The notes beneath the pieces are model-generated. The model was not told the DNA's origin and searched no databases. It saw nothing but the letters and a program-made list of their open reading frames with translations. A stretch of 64,000 bases of DNA from Buchnera aphidicola (Chaetogeoica yunlongensis) (GTDB lineage: Bacteria; Pseudomonadota; Gammaproteobacteria; Enterobacterales; Enterobacteriaceae). The position numbers were made by a program, and so were the translations under genes. The stretch spans positions 248,001-312,000 of the forward strand of contig CP139909.1 of the NCBI GenBank assembly GCA_039829965.1, given 5' to 3'. Positions 39,925 to 50,992 of this stretch are shown here, piece after piece (the first letter of the stretch is position 1; every line of letters begins with the position of its first letter).

Positions 39925-40740
39925 TCAAGTTAAAATAGTTGTAGCTTGTTTAAGGGTTTTAGATAATTTTTTTAGTTGATTAAGCATGATTTGATAATCA
40001 TATAGATTATTTTCTATTGTATCAATGATAACAGATCCACAAATCACACCAGATGCTCCTGATAAAACAATATTCTTAATTTGTTGTGCGTTAGTTATTC
40101 CAAAACCTTGTATAATAGGAAATAATGTTAATTTTTTTAATTTTAAAATAAGATCTTGTAGTAAAAATATATTAAATTTATTAATTCCTGTAACACCTGG
40201 TCTTGATAATAAATAAATATATGCAGTATTATAAACAGATATTTTTTTTAATAAAATTTTATTAGCGTTTGGAGGACAAATAAATACAGGATTAATATCA
40301 TTTCTTTTAGCATGTGTTCTAAAAATTAAAGATTCTTCTATTGGTAAATCTGCTATTAAAACTGAATCAATATCTATTTTTTTACATTTTTTATAAAAAT
40401 TCTCTATACCATATCTAAAAATTAAATTAGCATAAATTAAGATTCCTATTGGAAGTTTGGGGTATATATTGCGTAATTTTGACAACATGTTAAAACATTT
40501 ATGAATATTAATATTAGCTTTAAAAGCTCGTAAATTAGCTTTTTGTATTGTAGGACCATCGGCTAATGGATCAGAAAATGGAATTCCTAGTTCTAATCCA
40601 TCTGCTCCATTTTTTATTAGTGTGTGTATTATTTTAAATGATATTTCTATAGAAGGATCACCTAAAACTAAAAATGGTATAAAAAAACGACTTTTTTCTA
40701 ATATAAGTTGGTTATTTACTTTACAATAACGATTTATCAT
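39925..40740 (-). CDS. trpA: Tryptophan synthase alpha subunit
   Basis: TrpA cleaves indole-3-glycerol phosphate to indole, which is channelled to TrpB. The TIM-barrel active site is visible: LELGIPFSDPLADGPTIQ carries the catalytic Glu and Asp, and SRPGVTG and GFGITNAQQI form the phosphate-binding loops. It has 271 residues against 268. Only two bases separate it from trpB. The C-terminal KQATTILT is close to the family end. Confidence 0.97.
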   Translation of the reverse strand: MINRYCKVNNQLILEKSRFFIPFLVLGDPSIEISFKIIHTLIKNGADGLELGIPFSDPLADGPTIQKANLRAFKANINIHKCFNMLSKLRNIYPKLPIGILIYANLIFRYGIENFYKKCKKIDIDSVLIADLPIEESLIFRTHAKRNDINPVFICPPNANKILLKKISVYNTAYIYLLSRPGVTGINKFNIFLLQDLILKLKKLTLFPIIQGFGITNAQQIKNIVLSGASGVICGSVIIDTIENNLYDYQIMLNQLKKLSKTLKQATTILT

Positions 40741-40742
40741 TA

Positions 40743-41933
40743 TTATAAACTCCTTGAATTATATAAATATTTTTTAACAGTATCAATGTCTTTATCTCCT
40801 CTTCCTGAAATATTTACTATAATTGTTTGTGTTTTTTTTGGATTTTTGGAAATTAATTTTATAGCATATGCTAATGCATGAGAAGATTCTAGAGCAGGTA
40901 TAATACCTTCTAATTCACACAATTTTTTAAAAGCAAAAACCGCTTCTTTATCAGTAATAGAAACATAAATTACTCTACCAATACTTTTTAACCAAGCATG
41001 TTCAGGTCCTACTCCTGGAAAGTTCAATCCTGAAGAAATAGACCAAGATGTTTTTATTTGACCTTCTTTTGTTTGAATAATAGGTGATTTCATTCCAAAA
41101 TAAATTCCTGTACTACCATATTGTAAAGTTGATCCATGAGCTCCTGTTTTAATTCCTTCTCCAGCCGGTTCTACACCAATTAATTTTACTGATTTATTTT
41201 CTAAAAACGATGAAAATATTCCTATGGCATTTGATCCTCCTCCAACACATGCAATGACTTTATGAGGTAAGCATGATTCTGCTTGAATAATTTGTTTTTT
41301 TGTTTCTATTCCAATAATACTTTGAAATTTTTTTACTATAGTGGGATAGGGATGTGGGCCAACAACTGTTCCAAGCATATAATGTGATGTTTGATAATTT
41401 TCTGACCAATCTCGAATAGCTTCATTGCATGCATCTTTTAAAGTTCCTGATCCATTTTTTACAGATATTATTTTAGCACCGAATAATTTCATACGAGTAA
41501 CATTTTGTTTTTGACGAATAATATCTTGTTCCCCCATATATATTTTACATTTTAAATTAAACAGTGCACAAGATAATGCTGCAGCCACTCCATGTTGTCC
41601 AGCTCCTGTTTCAGCAATAATATTTTTTTTATTCATTTGTTTTGCTAAAAGCGCTTGTCCTAAAACTTGATTTGTTTTATGTGCTCCTCCGTGTAATAAA
41701 TCTTCTCGTTTAAGATATAATTTTGTATTTGTTCCCTTGGTTAAATTTCTACATAATGTTAATGGAGTAGGTCTACCAGCATAGTTATTTAATAGTTTTG
41801 ACAATTCATCATTAAATTGATTGTTATTTAAAGCTTTTATAAATTCTTTTTCTAATGTATATAAAGCTGGCATTAAAATTTGTGGAACATACATTCCACC
41901 AAATTCTCCGAAATATGAATTTAATAAAGTCAT
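40743..41933 (-). CDS. trpB: Tryptophan synthase beta subunit
   Basis: TrpB is the PLP enzyme that joins indole and serine. The PLP lysine is in [15 protein letters not shown], the [11 protein letters not shown] loop is intact, and [10 protein letters not shown] binds the cofactor phosphate. The 396 residues match E. coli (397). The N-terminal [17 protein letters not shown] is the family signature. It lies in the trpDCBA operon, 19 bases after trpC. Serine could be balanced through GlyA encoded at 50 kb. Confidence 0.98.
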   Translation of the reverse strand: MTLLNSYFGEFGGMYVPQILMPALYTLEKEFIKALNNNQFNDELSKLLNNYAGRPTPLTLCRNLTKGTNTKLYLKREDLLHGGAHKTNQVLGQALLAKQMNKKNIIAETGAGQHGVAAALSCALFNLKCKIYMGEQDIIRQKQNVTRMKLFGAKIISVKNGSGTLKDACNEAIRDWSENYQTSHYMLGTVVGPHPYPTIVKKFQSIIGIETKKQIIQAESCLPHKVIACVGGGSNAIGIFSSFLENKSVKLIGVEPAGEGIKTGAHGSTLQYGSTGIYFGMKSPIIQTKEGQIKTSWSISSGLNFPGVGPEHAWLKSIGRVIYVSITDKEAVFAFKKLCELEGIIPALESSHALAYAIKLISKNPKKTQTIIVNISGRGDKDIDTVKKYLYNSRSL

Positions 41934-41952
41934 AATTTTATATTTCTCTAAA

Positions 41953-43341
41953 TTAGTTTGTTTTTGATATTGTAACTTGATGTGTTCTTAAAGAATTATA
42001 GAGTTGTTTTATTTTTTTTGAACTTTTAATACCTGGAGATATTTCTACTCCTGTATTAAAATCTAATCCAAAACAATTTAAATTCGTTGCTAGTATACAA
42101 TTACTAATGTTTAATCCACCAGCTAATAAAATATTATTTAATTTATAATTTTTTATGTATTCCCAATTAAAACATTTACCACTTCCGCCTTGTTTATTGT
42201 CAACAACATATTTATTTACATTACGTAATAAACATTTTTGTTTAATAAATTCTAGATAAGTTAATGCTTTCCATATTTTTACACTTCTAGGAATTAAAGA
42301 TTTTAATGTATTTATATATATCTGATTTTCATTTCCATGTAATTGAATAGAATATAATGAAAGCATATTCACTATTTTACTGATTATTTTAAAACGTTCA
42401 TTACAAAATACGCCAACATATTTTAATTTTTCATTATTTGTAATGTGAACCGCATGTTTATAATTAATATATCTAGGTGAAGATTTACAAAATATTAGTC
42501 CTCCATAAATAATTCCATATTTTTTTAATGTTTTTACATCTTTTAATCTAGTTAATCCACATATTTTATTATTTCCTACGATGATTTTACAAATTGCTGT
42601 TTCTAAATCTTTTTGTTTCATTAAATGTGAACCAATTAAAAATCCTTGTACAAAAGGTGTTAATTGTCTTATTTGAATATAGTTTGTTATTCCAGATTCG
42701 CTTATAGTGGTTATATTAGATGGAATTAGAGGTGCTAATTTTTTAGTTTTTTCTATATTGATAGAAAAATCATGTAAATTTCTATTATTAATTCCAATGA
42801 TATTAGATTTTAAATATAAAGCTCTACGTAATTCTGTTTTATTTTCAACTTCTGTTAGTACATCCATGTTTAAATCATAAGCTAAATTTCTAAGTAATAT
42901 ATATTGATTATCATTAAGTATTGATAACATTAATAAAATAGAATCAGCTTGATAATATCTAGCTAAATATATTTGGTATGGATCAATAAAAAAATCTTTA
43001 CATAATATTGGTTGATTAATTGCAATTTTTCTCACTTGAGGAATAAATTCAAAATTTCCATGAAAATATTTTTCATCTGTTAATACTGAAATAGATGACG
43101 CGTATTTTTTATAAATAGATGATATGAATTTTAAATCTAAATTAGGTTGTATTTCACCAAGTGAAGGAGATTTTTTTTTAATTTCTAATATGTAAGATGG
43201 GTGGATAGATTGTAATGATTTTTTAAAATTATAATTAGATTTTTTTATTTTATATTTAAAGGATATTAATGGTTGTTTCTTTTTTCGATTTTGTATCCAT
43301 AATATTTTATCTGATATTATTTTTTTTAAGATACTTTCCAA
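41953..43341 (-). CDS. trpC: Bifunctional IGP synthase / PRA isomerase
   Basis: This fused enzyme performs two successive steps: the N-terminal indole-3-glycerol phosphate synthase (about residues 1-255, with [10 protein letters not shown] and [10 protein letters not shown]) and the C-terminal phosphoribosylanthranilate isomerase ([10 protein letters not shown] to GLDFNTGVE). The catalytic Cys in CGLT and Asp in LDFNTG of the isomerase are present. It has 462 residues against 453 for E. coli TrpC(F), with the fusion preserved. It lies between trpD and trpB. Confidence 0.97.
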   Translation of the reverse strand: MESILKKIISDKILWIQNRKKKQPLISFKYKIKKSNYNFKKSLQSIHPSYILEIKKKSPSLGEIQPNLDLKFISSIYKKYASSISVLTDEKYFHGNFEFIPQVRKIAINQPILCKDFFIDPYQIYLARYYQADSILLMLSILNDNQYILLRNLAYDLNMDVLTEVENKTELRRALYLKSNIIGINNRNLHDFSINIEKTKKLAPLIPSNITTISESGITNYIQIRQLTPFVQGFLIGSHLMKQKDLETAICKIIVGNNKICGLTRLKDVKTLKKYGIIYGGLIFCKSSPRYINYKHAVHITNNEKLKYVGVFCNERFKIISKIVNMLSLYSIQLHGNENQIYINTLKSLIPRSVKIWKALTYLEFIKQKCLLRNVNKYVVDNKQGGSGKCFNWEYIKNYKLNNILLAGGLNISNCILATNLNCFGLDFNTGVEISPGIKSSKKIKQLYNSLRTHQVTISKTN

Positions 43342-43355
43342 AATAAAAACCCTCT

Positions 43356-44351
43356 TTAAACTTGAGAAAGTTTAATAATTTTTTCATATACTTTCCCATT
43401 TTGAATAATGTCTAATACATTTTTAGTATTTTCTTGTAAATTTGAATATCCAAAAATTAATAGCAACACAGCCACATTGACTGCTATTGTTTCTGTAATA
43501 GATTTAGGCCCTTTTCCTTGTAAAACATATTTTATGATTTCATAATTTTCTTTAGATGTTCCTCCTTGAATTTCGCTTTTATTGTAATAGTTTACTCCAA
43601 AATCATGTGGATCTAGAATATATGAAGTTATTTTTTTATTTTTTAATTCGATAATTTTGGTAGTGCTATGTAATGTTATTTCATCAGTATTATTGCTATG
43701 CAATATAATAGCATGATGATAATTTAATTTTTTTAGTATTTCTGCTATTAAAAACATAATTTTTGGATCAGATACTCCAATAACAATATGTTTTGGCATA
43801 GCAGGATTTAATAACGGTCCTATTATATTAAAAATAGTTTTAGTTTTTAGTAATTTTCTAACAAACATACTATTTACGAAGCTATCATGGTATTTTTGAG
43901 AAAATAAAAAACATATATTTAATTGATCAAGTATTTCTCTAGATTTATAGGCATCATATTGAATGTTAATCCCAAATTTTTTTAAAATATCAACAGATCC
44001 ACATTTGCTAGATATTTTTTTATTACAATGTTTAATAATTTTTAAGTTACATGTAGATGCAACTAAAGCACTAGTAGTAGAAATATTTATGCTATTACTA
44101 TTATCTCCACCTGTTCCTACAATATCAGCAAAGATATAATTAGGTCTAGGAAAAAATTTTATATATTCTAAATGTGCTTTTACTGCACCTAAAATTTCAT
44201 TTGTTGTTTCTCCTTTTGTCTTTAGAGCAATTAAAACCGCTGATAATTCAATATCACTGATTTTTTTTAATATAATAGATTTAAAAAGTGTATAAGATTC
44301 TAATTCATTTAATTCAATACTGTTATAGACTTTCTGTAATATGTTTTGCAT
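43356..44351 (-). CDS. trpD: Anthranilate phosphoribosyltransferase
   Basis: TrpD adds PRPP to anthranilate. The family motifs GTGGDNSNSINIST and KHCNKKISSKCGSVDILKKF are intact. The protein has 331 residues and lacks the glutamine amidotransferase half that is fused to it in E. coli. TrpG must therefore be separate, consistent with Buchnera, where trpEG is often carried elsewhere (frequently on a plasmid). It is the first gene of trpDCBA here. No trpE, trpG or leader peptide is present upstream. Confidence 0.97.
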   Translation of the reverse strand: MQNILQKVYNSIELNELESYTLFKSIILKKISDIELSAVLIALKTKGETTNEILGAVKAHLEYIKFFPRPNYIFADIVGTGGDNSNSINISTTSALVASTCNLKIIKHCNKKISSKCGSVDILKKFGINIQYDAYKSREILDQLNICFLFSQKYHDSFVNSMFVRKLLKTKTIFNIIGPLLNPAMPKHIVIGVSDPKIMFLIAEILKKLNYHHAIILHSNNTDEITLHSTTKIIELKNKKITSYILDPHDFGVNYYNKSEIQGGTSKENYEIIKYVLQGKGPKSITETIAVNVAVLLLIFGYSNLQENTKNVLDIIQNGKVYEKIIKLSQV

Positions 44352-44758
44352 TTTTTTTCTTAAAAATATGATATTTGATGTTAAATTTAATCTTTTACGT
44401 TCTAAAGTATATTTTTAATTTTTATATACATTCAAATATGTTGTTAATTAATTTTAAAATATTTTTTATATTAGACATTTCTTTAAAAAGTAGAATAAAA
44501 TATTATATTTAAATTTAACTTAATTATTTTAAAATAATTAATTAATATAATAAATTAATAAAAGATTTTTTTATATTTATAAATAATATTTAAAGTTAAG
44601 AACAATTAATTTAATATTTATTTTTTAAAAATAATATTTTTATAATATTAATATTATTAATTTATATAATGTTTATATATATTTAAGATTTAAAATAAAT
44701 ATTTTATAAAATATTTATTATATAGAAAATTTATATAATAAATTTAGGATAATTATGT
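44352..44758. other. Divergent region trpD / DMT exporter
   Basis: This 407-base AT-rich gap lies between two divergent starts and should hold the trp operon promoter. I looked for a Trp-rich leader peptide and a terminator/antiterminator pair on the minus strand and for a TrpR operator. I saw none, so attenuation control appears to be lost at this part of the split operon. Confidence 0.4.
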
Positions 44759-45655
44759 ATGATACAAAGATTAACTACAATGTTTTTATTTTTAATAGTA
44801 TCTTTTTTTTGGGGAACAACATTTATAGCCATGAAAGTTGCTGTAAATACTATTCCTCCTATTTTTGCAACTAGCATTCGATTTCTATTATCTGCTCCTA
44901 TATTAATAGTAATATCTTATTATTTTCATACCCCATTGTTATTTCCTGTTAAAAAAAAAATATTTCAATTATGTATATGTATATTTTATTTTATTATACC
45001 TTTTTCGTTAATGTTATATAGCAGTCAATATGTTAATTCTACAATATCATCAATTATTTTTTCAACAACACCAAGTATGGTTCTGCTGTTTAATAAATTA
45101 TTTTTTAAAAAAAAAATATATTTTTTACAAAATCTTGGTTTGATTTTAGTTTGGGTAACATTATTTGTTATATTGTATACAGAAATACAATTAAAAAGTG
45201 TGGAAATTTTAAAAGGAGTATTTTTTTTAATATTATCTATGGTCAGTCATGCCATAATATATTTATATTATGAAAACAAATATAGAAATATATCTATTTT
45301 TACATTTAATACAATTCCTTCATTATGTTCTGGTTTATTTTTGTTATTTATTTCTTTTTTATATGAACATCCTTCAATTAAACATTTTTCTAATATTTCA
45401 ATATTTGCTTTAATATATCTTGGTTTATTTTCAGGAAATATTGGTATATTAACGTATTTTTATTTACAAAAAAGAGTTAATGTTATTAATTCTTTAATAG
45501 TTTTTTTTCTATTTCCATTAATTACATTATTTTTAGATTATTATATTTATGGAAATAATTTAGATAATTTTACAATCAGTTTTATTATTCTTTTAATGTT
45601 CAGTGTATTATTAACAGTAATTCCAATACATTTTATATACATAAAAAAGTTATAA
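44759..45655 (+). CDS. yedA: EamA/DMT-family membrane transporter (YedA-like)
   Basis: This protein of 298 residues has about ten hydrophobic segments in two halves, the layout of the drug/metabolite transporter superfamily. The N-terminal SFFWGTTFIAMKVAV followed by PPIFATSIRFLLSAP fits the EamA domain, and a second copy begins near LKGVFFLILSMVSHAIIY. Such proteins often export amino acids or related metabolites. It is divergent from trpDCBA. The yedA name follows Buchnera usage and weak resemblance; the substrate is unknown. TTTAGGATAATTATGT supplies a reasonable leader. Confidence 0.75.
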   Translation: MIQRLTTMFLFLIVSFFWGTTFIAMKVAVNTIPPIFATSIRFLLSAPILIVISYYFHTPLLFPVKKKIFQLCICIFYFIIPFSLMLYSSQYVNSTISSIIFSTTPSMVLLFNKLFFKKKIYFLQNLGLILVWVTLFVILYTEIQLKSVEILKGVFFLILSMVSHAIIYLYYENKYRNISIFTFNTIPSLCSGLFLLFISFLYEHPSIKHFSNISIFALIYLGLFSGNIGILTYFYLQKRVNVINSLIVFFLFPLITLFLDYYIYGNNLDNFTISFIILLMFSVLLTVIPIHFIYIKKL

Positions 45656-45751
45656 AATATATTTTTATAAAATTTTAATTTCTAGATTTTTTAATATAAT
45701 TAATATTAAAATATCAATATTATTAAGATAACTTATTACATTTTACATCAC

Positions 45752-46501
45752 ATGATGCAACAAGAAAAAATACAAAAAATTTTAGCTAATTATGGATACG
45801 GATCACGTCGTTATATAGAGTCATTAATTAAACTAAATAAAATTAAAATTAACGATCAAACGGTTGGTATAGGTCAACGTATGTCTTTAATTACTATAAA
45901 AACTGTTACTATCGAAAAAACAAAATACAGCTTTAAACAGAATAATTATCATATTAAAAAAGTAATATTATATAATAAACCTGAAGGAGAATTATGTACT
46001 AGAAAAGATTATCAAAATAGAAAAATAGTATTTGATAAATTACCTTGTTTACATAATTTTAAATGGATTAACATTGGAAGATTAGATATTAACTCTTGTG
46101 GATTATTATTATTTACTACGGATGGACAATTAGCGCATCGATTAATGCATCCCAGTTTTAATATAGAAAAAATATATAAAGTTAGAGTATATGGAACATT
46201 TAATTATGATTGTTATCAAAAGTTAAAACACGGAGTATATTTATCAGATGGATATACATGTTTTAATAAAGTAATATTTAAATATGGAACGGGGAAAAAC
46301 AAATGGTTCCATGTTTCTATATTTGAAGGAAAAAACAGAATAGTTAGAAGAATATGGAATAAATTAGGTTTTAAAGTGAGTAAATTAATAAGAATTGGTT
46401 ATTCTGATGTGAAATTGCCTAATTCACTTCATCCAGGCCAATGGATGAAATTAAATGATGTACAAATAAATGAATTATATAAAAGAGTAAATTTAAAATA
46501 A
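45752..46501 (+). CDS. rluB: 23S rRNA pseudouridine synthase RluB
   Basis: RluB makes pseudouridine 2605 in 23S rRNA. An N-terminal S4-like domain (KIQKILANYGYGSRRYIESL) is followed by the RsuA-family catalytic core, with the catalytic Asp in GRLDINSCGLLLFTTDG. YNKPEGELCTR and EGKNRIVRRIWNKLGF also match E. coli RluB. It has 249 residues against 291; the missing part is the basic, variable C-terminal tail. ATG 45752 is followed by a second ATG, either of which could be used. It is convergent with suhB. Confidence 0.92.
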   Translation: MMQQEKIQKILANYGYGSRRYIESLIKLNKIKINDQTVGIGQRMSLITIKTVTIEKTKYSFKQNNYHIKKVILYNKPEGELCTRKDYQNRKIVFDKLPCLHNFKWINIGRLDINSCGLLLFTTDGQLAHRLMHPSFNIEKIYKVRVYGTFNYDCYQKLKHGVYLSDGYTCFNKVIFKYGTGKNKWFHVSIFEGKNRIVRRIWNKLGFKVSKLIRIGYSDVKLPNSLHPGQWMKLNDVQINELYKRVNLK

Positions 46502-46696
46502 CTTAAATATTTATTTTATTTAAAACAATATTTTTTTAATTAAAGAATTTTTTATATTTTATAGCTCTATATACATTATGGTTTTTATGTTTTTAATATA
46601 AAATATGTTTGCTATTTATTGAACATTAAATACTTGTTTAAAAATATTTATTAAAATATAAATTCATATTTATAAAATTTTATTTATATGAAGTTT

Positions 46697-47494
46697 TTAT
46701 TTGTCATAATTGAATAATTCTCTAATTTTTATCAGAATGATTCTCATTAATTTTGAATTTCCTGTAAGTATAAATTTTGATGTGTCATAACTATGACCTC
46801 CATAAATATCACTAATTAATCCTCCAGATTCTTTTATTTGTAAAAAACCAGGTATAAATAAATATGGTGTTAAATTATAATTAAATAAATAATCTAGTCT
46901 ACCCATAGCTAAATATGTACAGTCTAAACTAATACATCCCGTGCATCTTAATTTAACTTGATTAGATATTAATAAATTTATTATTTTATAAAAATAATTT
47001 TGAAAGTTTGGTTTATCATATAAATAGACAAGACCAACTAAGCTATTTTTTAATATATTTGTATTTTTACATCTCATTCTATAACCATTTAATTGTGCTC
47101 CTTGCCCTTTTACAGAAGTAAACAATTCATCTTTAATAGGATCGTATATTACTGATATTTGAGTTATATTTCGAATAATGACTGATAAGGTAATGCAAAA
47201 ATGTGGAAAATAATTTTCAAAATTGTTTTTTCCATCTAATGCGTTAATTAACCATATTATTTCTTCGTTATTCATAATTTTTATTTTATTGTGAAATGTA
47301 ACAATTGAATGTTCTGGATATGATTTATGAATCATATTAATCATAATTTTTTCTAACGTAATGATTATTTTAGATGAAAAATCTTTTTTTAAATATTCAG
47401 AATTATTATTGTTTTTATACCTATCATAATGTTGAATAAGAATATTTCCGCATTTTCGTATAATACGAATGGCAATATTAAGTATTGGATGCAT
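46697..47494 (-). CDS. suhB: SuhB homologue with degraded phosphatase site
   Basis: The protein aligns without gaps to E. coli SuhB over its first 100 residues, starting MHPILNIAIR, and has 265 residues against 267. Three of the four metal ligands of the inositol monophosphatase site are replaced: Glu67 by Phe, Asp84 by Asn (WLINALDG for WVIDPLDG) and Asp212 by Leu (TPYLF for RPWDF). Only Asp87 remains, and Thr89 is Lys. The fold-defining parts, such as VIYDPIKDELFTSVKGQGAQ, are well kept. Phosphatase activity is therefore unlikely. E. coli SuhB also acts non-enzymatically in rRNA antitermination. Confidence 0.9.
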   Translation of the reverse strand: MHPILNIAIRIIRKCGNILIQHYDRYKNNNNSEYLKKDFSSKIIITLEKIMINMIHKSYPEHSIVTFHNKIKIMNNEEIIWLINALDGKNNFENYFPHFCITLSVIIRNITQISVIYDPIKDELFTSVKGQGAQLNGYRMRCKNTNILKNSLVGLVYLYDKPNFQNYFYKIINLLISNQVKLRCTGCISLDCTYLAMGRLDYLFNYNLTPYLFIPGFLQIKESGGLISDIYGGHSYDTSKFILTGNSKLMRIILIKIRELFNYDK

Positions 47495-48333
47495 ATATTT
47501 CCTAATAATTTATGTTGAAAAAAATATATTTAATAGTTTTTTTAGTAATTTTTTTTTACTATATATTTAGCATTTTTTATGTATTTCAATAACAAATAGT
47601 TATTTTTATAAAAATAATTTTATATGTATTAAGAATTTTATGTTTATGATTTTTTAAATAAGTATTTTAATTTCAAACATTTAGATCATAGAAAGGATAT
47701 TAATTCTTTTAATCATTTTTATGATTTTATTTAGTGTTATAAAATTTAAAATTAAAATGTCAATATTTTTAATTAGTTTAGGATGGTATTAAATTTTAAA
47801 GTTTAAAAATAATATAAATATTTAGATTTTATTAATTATAAATTACTTATTTAAATACAATACTTAGAAATATTATACGAATGTATTTCTTTTTAAATGT
47901 TACCTTTTTTTTCAAGTTAATATTATTTGCTATATAATTTTAATGTTAATACATTTATTTCTGTATAAAATATTTATATATTTTTTTAAATTAAAATTTA
48001 TTTATTGACGCTAAATTTTAAGTAATAAAACTTGTATTAAGTTAAAATATAAAAATATTTATCAATGACTAAATAACTGATGTTTGAATAAATTAGAATT
48101 ATGTTAAATAGTTCATTCTAATATTATTTTAAAGCATATAAAACAATTTTTATACATCAATAAATATATTTTTAAATCTATAAGTATAATTTTCTAAAAA
48201 TAGAATATAGTATGATATAAATTATTTAATATTAAATAACATTTTTAAATATATGGTTAATGAACTAATATATACTTTAATATAAATGATCATTTAAAAA
48301 AAATATTTTAAAAACTAAAAGGTAAGTTCAGCA
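47495..48333. other. Longest gene-free gap, suhB-hisS
   Basis: These 839 bases contain stops in every frame and no RNA gene I can see. In E. coli rlmN, rodZ and ispG lie upstream of hisS, and some of these are kept in other Buchnera. I compared the sequence mentally with RlmN and IspG and found no surviving motif. It should contain the hisS promoter and, reading leftwards, that of suhB. Confidence 0.45.
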
Positions 48334-49608
48334 TTGAATGAAATAACACAACCTATAAAAGGAATGCATGATTATATTCCTTCTACAGTAATTATTTGGC
48401 AATACATAGAAAATATTATAAAACAAATATTAAAAAATTATTGTTATGAAGAAATTAGATTTCCTATTTTAGAAAATACTTCATTATTCACTCATAATAT
48501 AGGTGATGCTACTGATATTATAGAAAAAGAAATGTATTCTTTTCAAGATAAAAATGAAAAATCAATTACATTACGACCAGAAGGTACAATTGGATGTATG
48601 AGATCCTGTATAAATAATGGATTACTTCGTTTTTCTGAACAAAAATTATGGTATTTAGGACCTATGTTTCGTTATGAAAAACCGCAATATGGAAGATATC
48701 GTCAATTTCATCAATTAGGAATAGAAGTTTTTGGTTTAATAGGTCCAGATATTGATTTAGAAATAATTTTAATAATGGATCGAATTCTAAAACAATTAAA
48801 TGTATTTAAAGATATAAAATTAGAGTTAAATTCTATAGGAACTTATGAATCAAGATTACGTTATGCAAAATCATTATTTTCTTATTTAAAAAAATATGAA
48901 AAATTTTTAGATGAAGATTGTAAGAAGCGTTTGTATATTAATCCTCTACGAATTTTAGATAGTAAAAATAAAAATTTATCATCTATATTAAAAGATTCAC
49001 CTATATTAATTGATTTTCTTGACCACGATTCATTATTACATTTTAAAAATTTATGTGAATTAATAAATAGCGTAGGTATTTCTTATAAAATAAATTATCG
49101 TTTGATTCGAGGATTAGATTATTATAACAATACTGTGTTTGAATGGAAAAGTGATAAATTAGGTTCTAAAAAAACAATTTGTGCAGGAGGAAGATATGAT
49201 TATTTATCTAAATCATTAGGAGAAAATTATATTCCGGCTATTGGTTGTGCAATTGGTATGGAAAGATTACTTTTATTAGTAAGTACTTTAGAAATTATTC
49301 CTAAAATAAAATTATATATTGATGTTTATATAATATTTTTACAAGAAGACATAAAATTAGAAGCTATAAAATTATCTGAATTTATTAGAACTGCTTTTCC
49401 AAAAAAAAAAATAAAAATAAGCTTTTCATGCAGAACTCTTAAAAAAAAATTTAGTACAGCAAATAAATCTGGTGCTCGCATAGTATTATTATTAGGGCCT
49501 AATGAAATTAATAATAATACAATTTTGTTAAAAGATTTAAAATATGGATATCAGAAATCGTTGTTTAAAAACGAAATAGTTCAAGAATTAAAAAATATTT
49601 TAAGATAA
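48334..49608 (+). CDS. hisS: Histidyl-tRNA synthetase (TTG start)
   Basis: This class II synthetase charges tRNA-His. The start is inferred to be TTG 48334: it gives MNEITQPIKGMHDYIPS, matching the E. coli N-terminus and the exact length of 424 residues. No ATG lies in frame before the upstream stop at 48316-48318. AAGGT lies about 10 bases upstream. Motif 2 is YLGPMFRYEKPQYGRYRQFHQ (in part); the histidine-binding segments are LIRGLDYYNNTVFEW and CAGGRYDYL; motif 3 is IGCAIGMERL. Confidence 0.96.
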   Translation: MNEITQPIKGMHDYIPSTVIIWQYIENIIKQILKNYCYEEIRFPILENTSLFTHNIGDATDIIEKEMYSFQDKNEKSITLRPEGTIGCMRSCINNGLLRFSEQKLWYLGPMFRYEKPQYGRYRQFHQLGIEVFGLIGPDIDLEIILIMDRILKQLNVFKDIKLELNSIGTYESRLRYAKSLFSYLKKYEKFLDEDCKKRLYINPLRILDSKNKNLSSILKDSPILIDFLDHDSLLHFKNLCELINSVGISYKINYRLIRGLDYYNNTVFEWKSDKLGSKKTICAGGRYDYLSKSLGENYIPAIGCAIGMERLLLLVSTLEIIPKIKLYIDVYIIFLQEDIKLEAIKLSEFIRTAFPKKKIKISFSCRTLKKKFSTANKSGARIVLLLGPNEINNNTILLKDLKYGYQKSLFKNEIVQELKNILR

Positions 49609-49728
49609 ATTTATATATTGTATATAAATTTTACTAATAAAAACAACTCAGATGTTATCATATATTCATTTAAATTTATATAGATAAAATAAGTTTAGTT
49701 AGAATATTAACAATTTTTGGACAAACAA

Positions 49729-50982
49729 ATGTTAATTAAAAAAAATATTTTTAACTATGATCCTGATTTATATAGGATTATACAAAAAGAAAAAAAAAGA
49801 CAAGAAAACCATATTGAATTAATTGCTTCTGAAAATTATGTTAGTACATGTATAATGGAAGCACAAGGTTCATTATTAACTAATAAATATGCAGAAGGAT
49901 ATCCTCAAAAAAGGTATTATGGAGGTTGTAAATATATAGATGAAATTGAAGAATTAGCTATTTTTAGAGCTAAGAAATTATTTAATGCTGATTATGTAAA
50001 CGTACAACCTCATTCTGGATCTCAAGCTAACTTTGCTGTTTATAATGCATTATTAAAGTTAAATGATATAGTATTAGGAATGGATTTATTACATGGAGGA
50101 CATTTAACTCATGGTTCTTCAGTAAATTTTTCTGGCAAATTATATAGATTTATTTCTTATGGTGTAGATCAAAACGGTGAAATTAATTATTTACAAATAA
50201 GAGAATTAGCAAGAAAATATAAACCAAAAATGATTGTAGGAGGTTTTTCTTCTTATTCTGGTTTATGTGATTGGGAATTATTAAAAGACATTGCAAATGA
50301 AGTTAATGCGTATTTGTTTGTTGATATGGCACATATTGCAGGTTTAGTTGCAGTTGGATTATATCCTAATCCATTAGATTACGCTGATGTAGTAACTTGC
50401 ACAACTCATAAAACTTTATCTGGTCCTAGAGGAGGGTTGATTTTAGCACGAGGTAAAAATGTATCTTTATTTAATAAATTAGACGCGTCTATTTTTCCTG
50501 GATGCCAAGGTGGACCCTTAATGCACATTATTGCAGCAAAAGCAATAGCTTTTAAAGAAGCATTAGAACCAAAATTTAAGGAATATCAATCACAAGTAAT
50601 AAAAAACTCAAAAACTATGGTAAAAAGATTTATACAAAGAGGGTATAAAATTGTTTCAGGCAAGACGGAAAATCATTTATTATTATTAGATTTATCTAAT
50701 AGAAATATAACCGGAAAAGATGCTGATATTTCACTTAGTTTAGCTAATATTATTGTAAATAAAAACACTATACCAAATGATACACTGAGCCCTTTTGTTA
50801 CTTCAGGTATTCGTATAGGAACACCTGCAATCACTAAAAGAGGTCTTAAAGAATTAGAAGCTGATATAATATCAAATTGGATCAGTGATATATTGGATAA
50901 CATAAAAAATTTTGATAAAATAGCTGAAATTAAAAAAAATGTTTTAAATTTATGTAAAAATTATCCTGTTTATGATAATTAA
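49729..50982 (+). CDS. glyA: Serine hydroxymethyltransferase
   Basis: GlyA interconverts serine and glycine with tetrahydrofolate, supplying one-carbon units. I start at ATG 49729 ([11 protein letters not shown]), which aligns with the E. coli start; a TTG 12 bases earlier is also in frame. The PLP lysine is in [24 protein letters not shown] and [15 protein letters not shown] are family signatures. It has 417 residues, as in E. coli. A 12-bp hairpin follows the stop. Confidence 0.97.
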   Translation: MLIKKNIFNYDPDLYRIIQKEKKRQENHIELIASENYVSTCIMEAQGSLLTNKYAEGYPQKRYYGGCKYIDEIEELAIFRAKKLFNADYVNVQPHSGSQANFAVYNALLKLNDIVLGMDLLHGGHLTHGSSVNFSGKLYRFISYGVDQNGEINYLQIRELARKYKPKMIVGGFSSYSGLCDWELLKDIANEVNAYLFVDMAHIAGLVAVGLYPNPLDYADVVTCTTHKTLSGPRGGLILARGKNVSLFNKLDASIFPGCQGGPLMHIIAAKAIAFKEALEPKFKEYQSQVIKNSKTMVKRFIQRGYKIVSGKTENHLLLLDLSNRNITGKDADISLSLANIIVNKNTIPNDTLSPFVTSGIRIGTPAITKRGLKELEADIISNWISDILDNIKNFDKIAEIKKNVLNLCKNYPVYDN

Positions 50983-50992
50983 ATCTAAATAT

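Noticed and set aside
44352..44758. Possible trp attenuator or TrpR operator
   Set aside because: No Trp-codon leader, alternative hairpins or operator-like palindrome could be seen.
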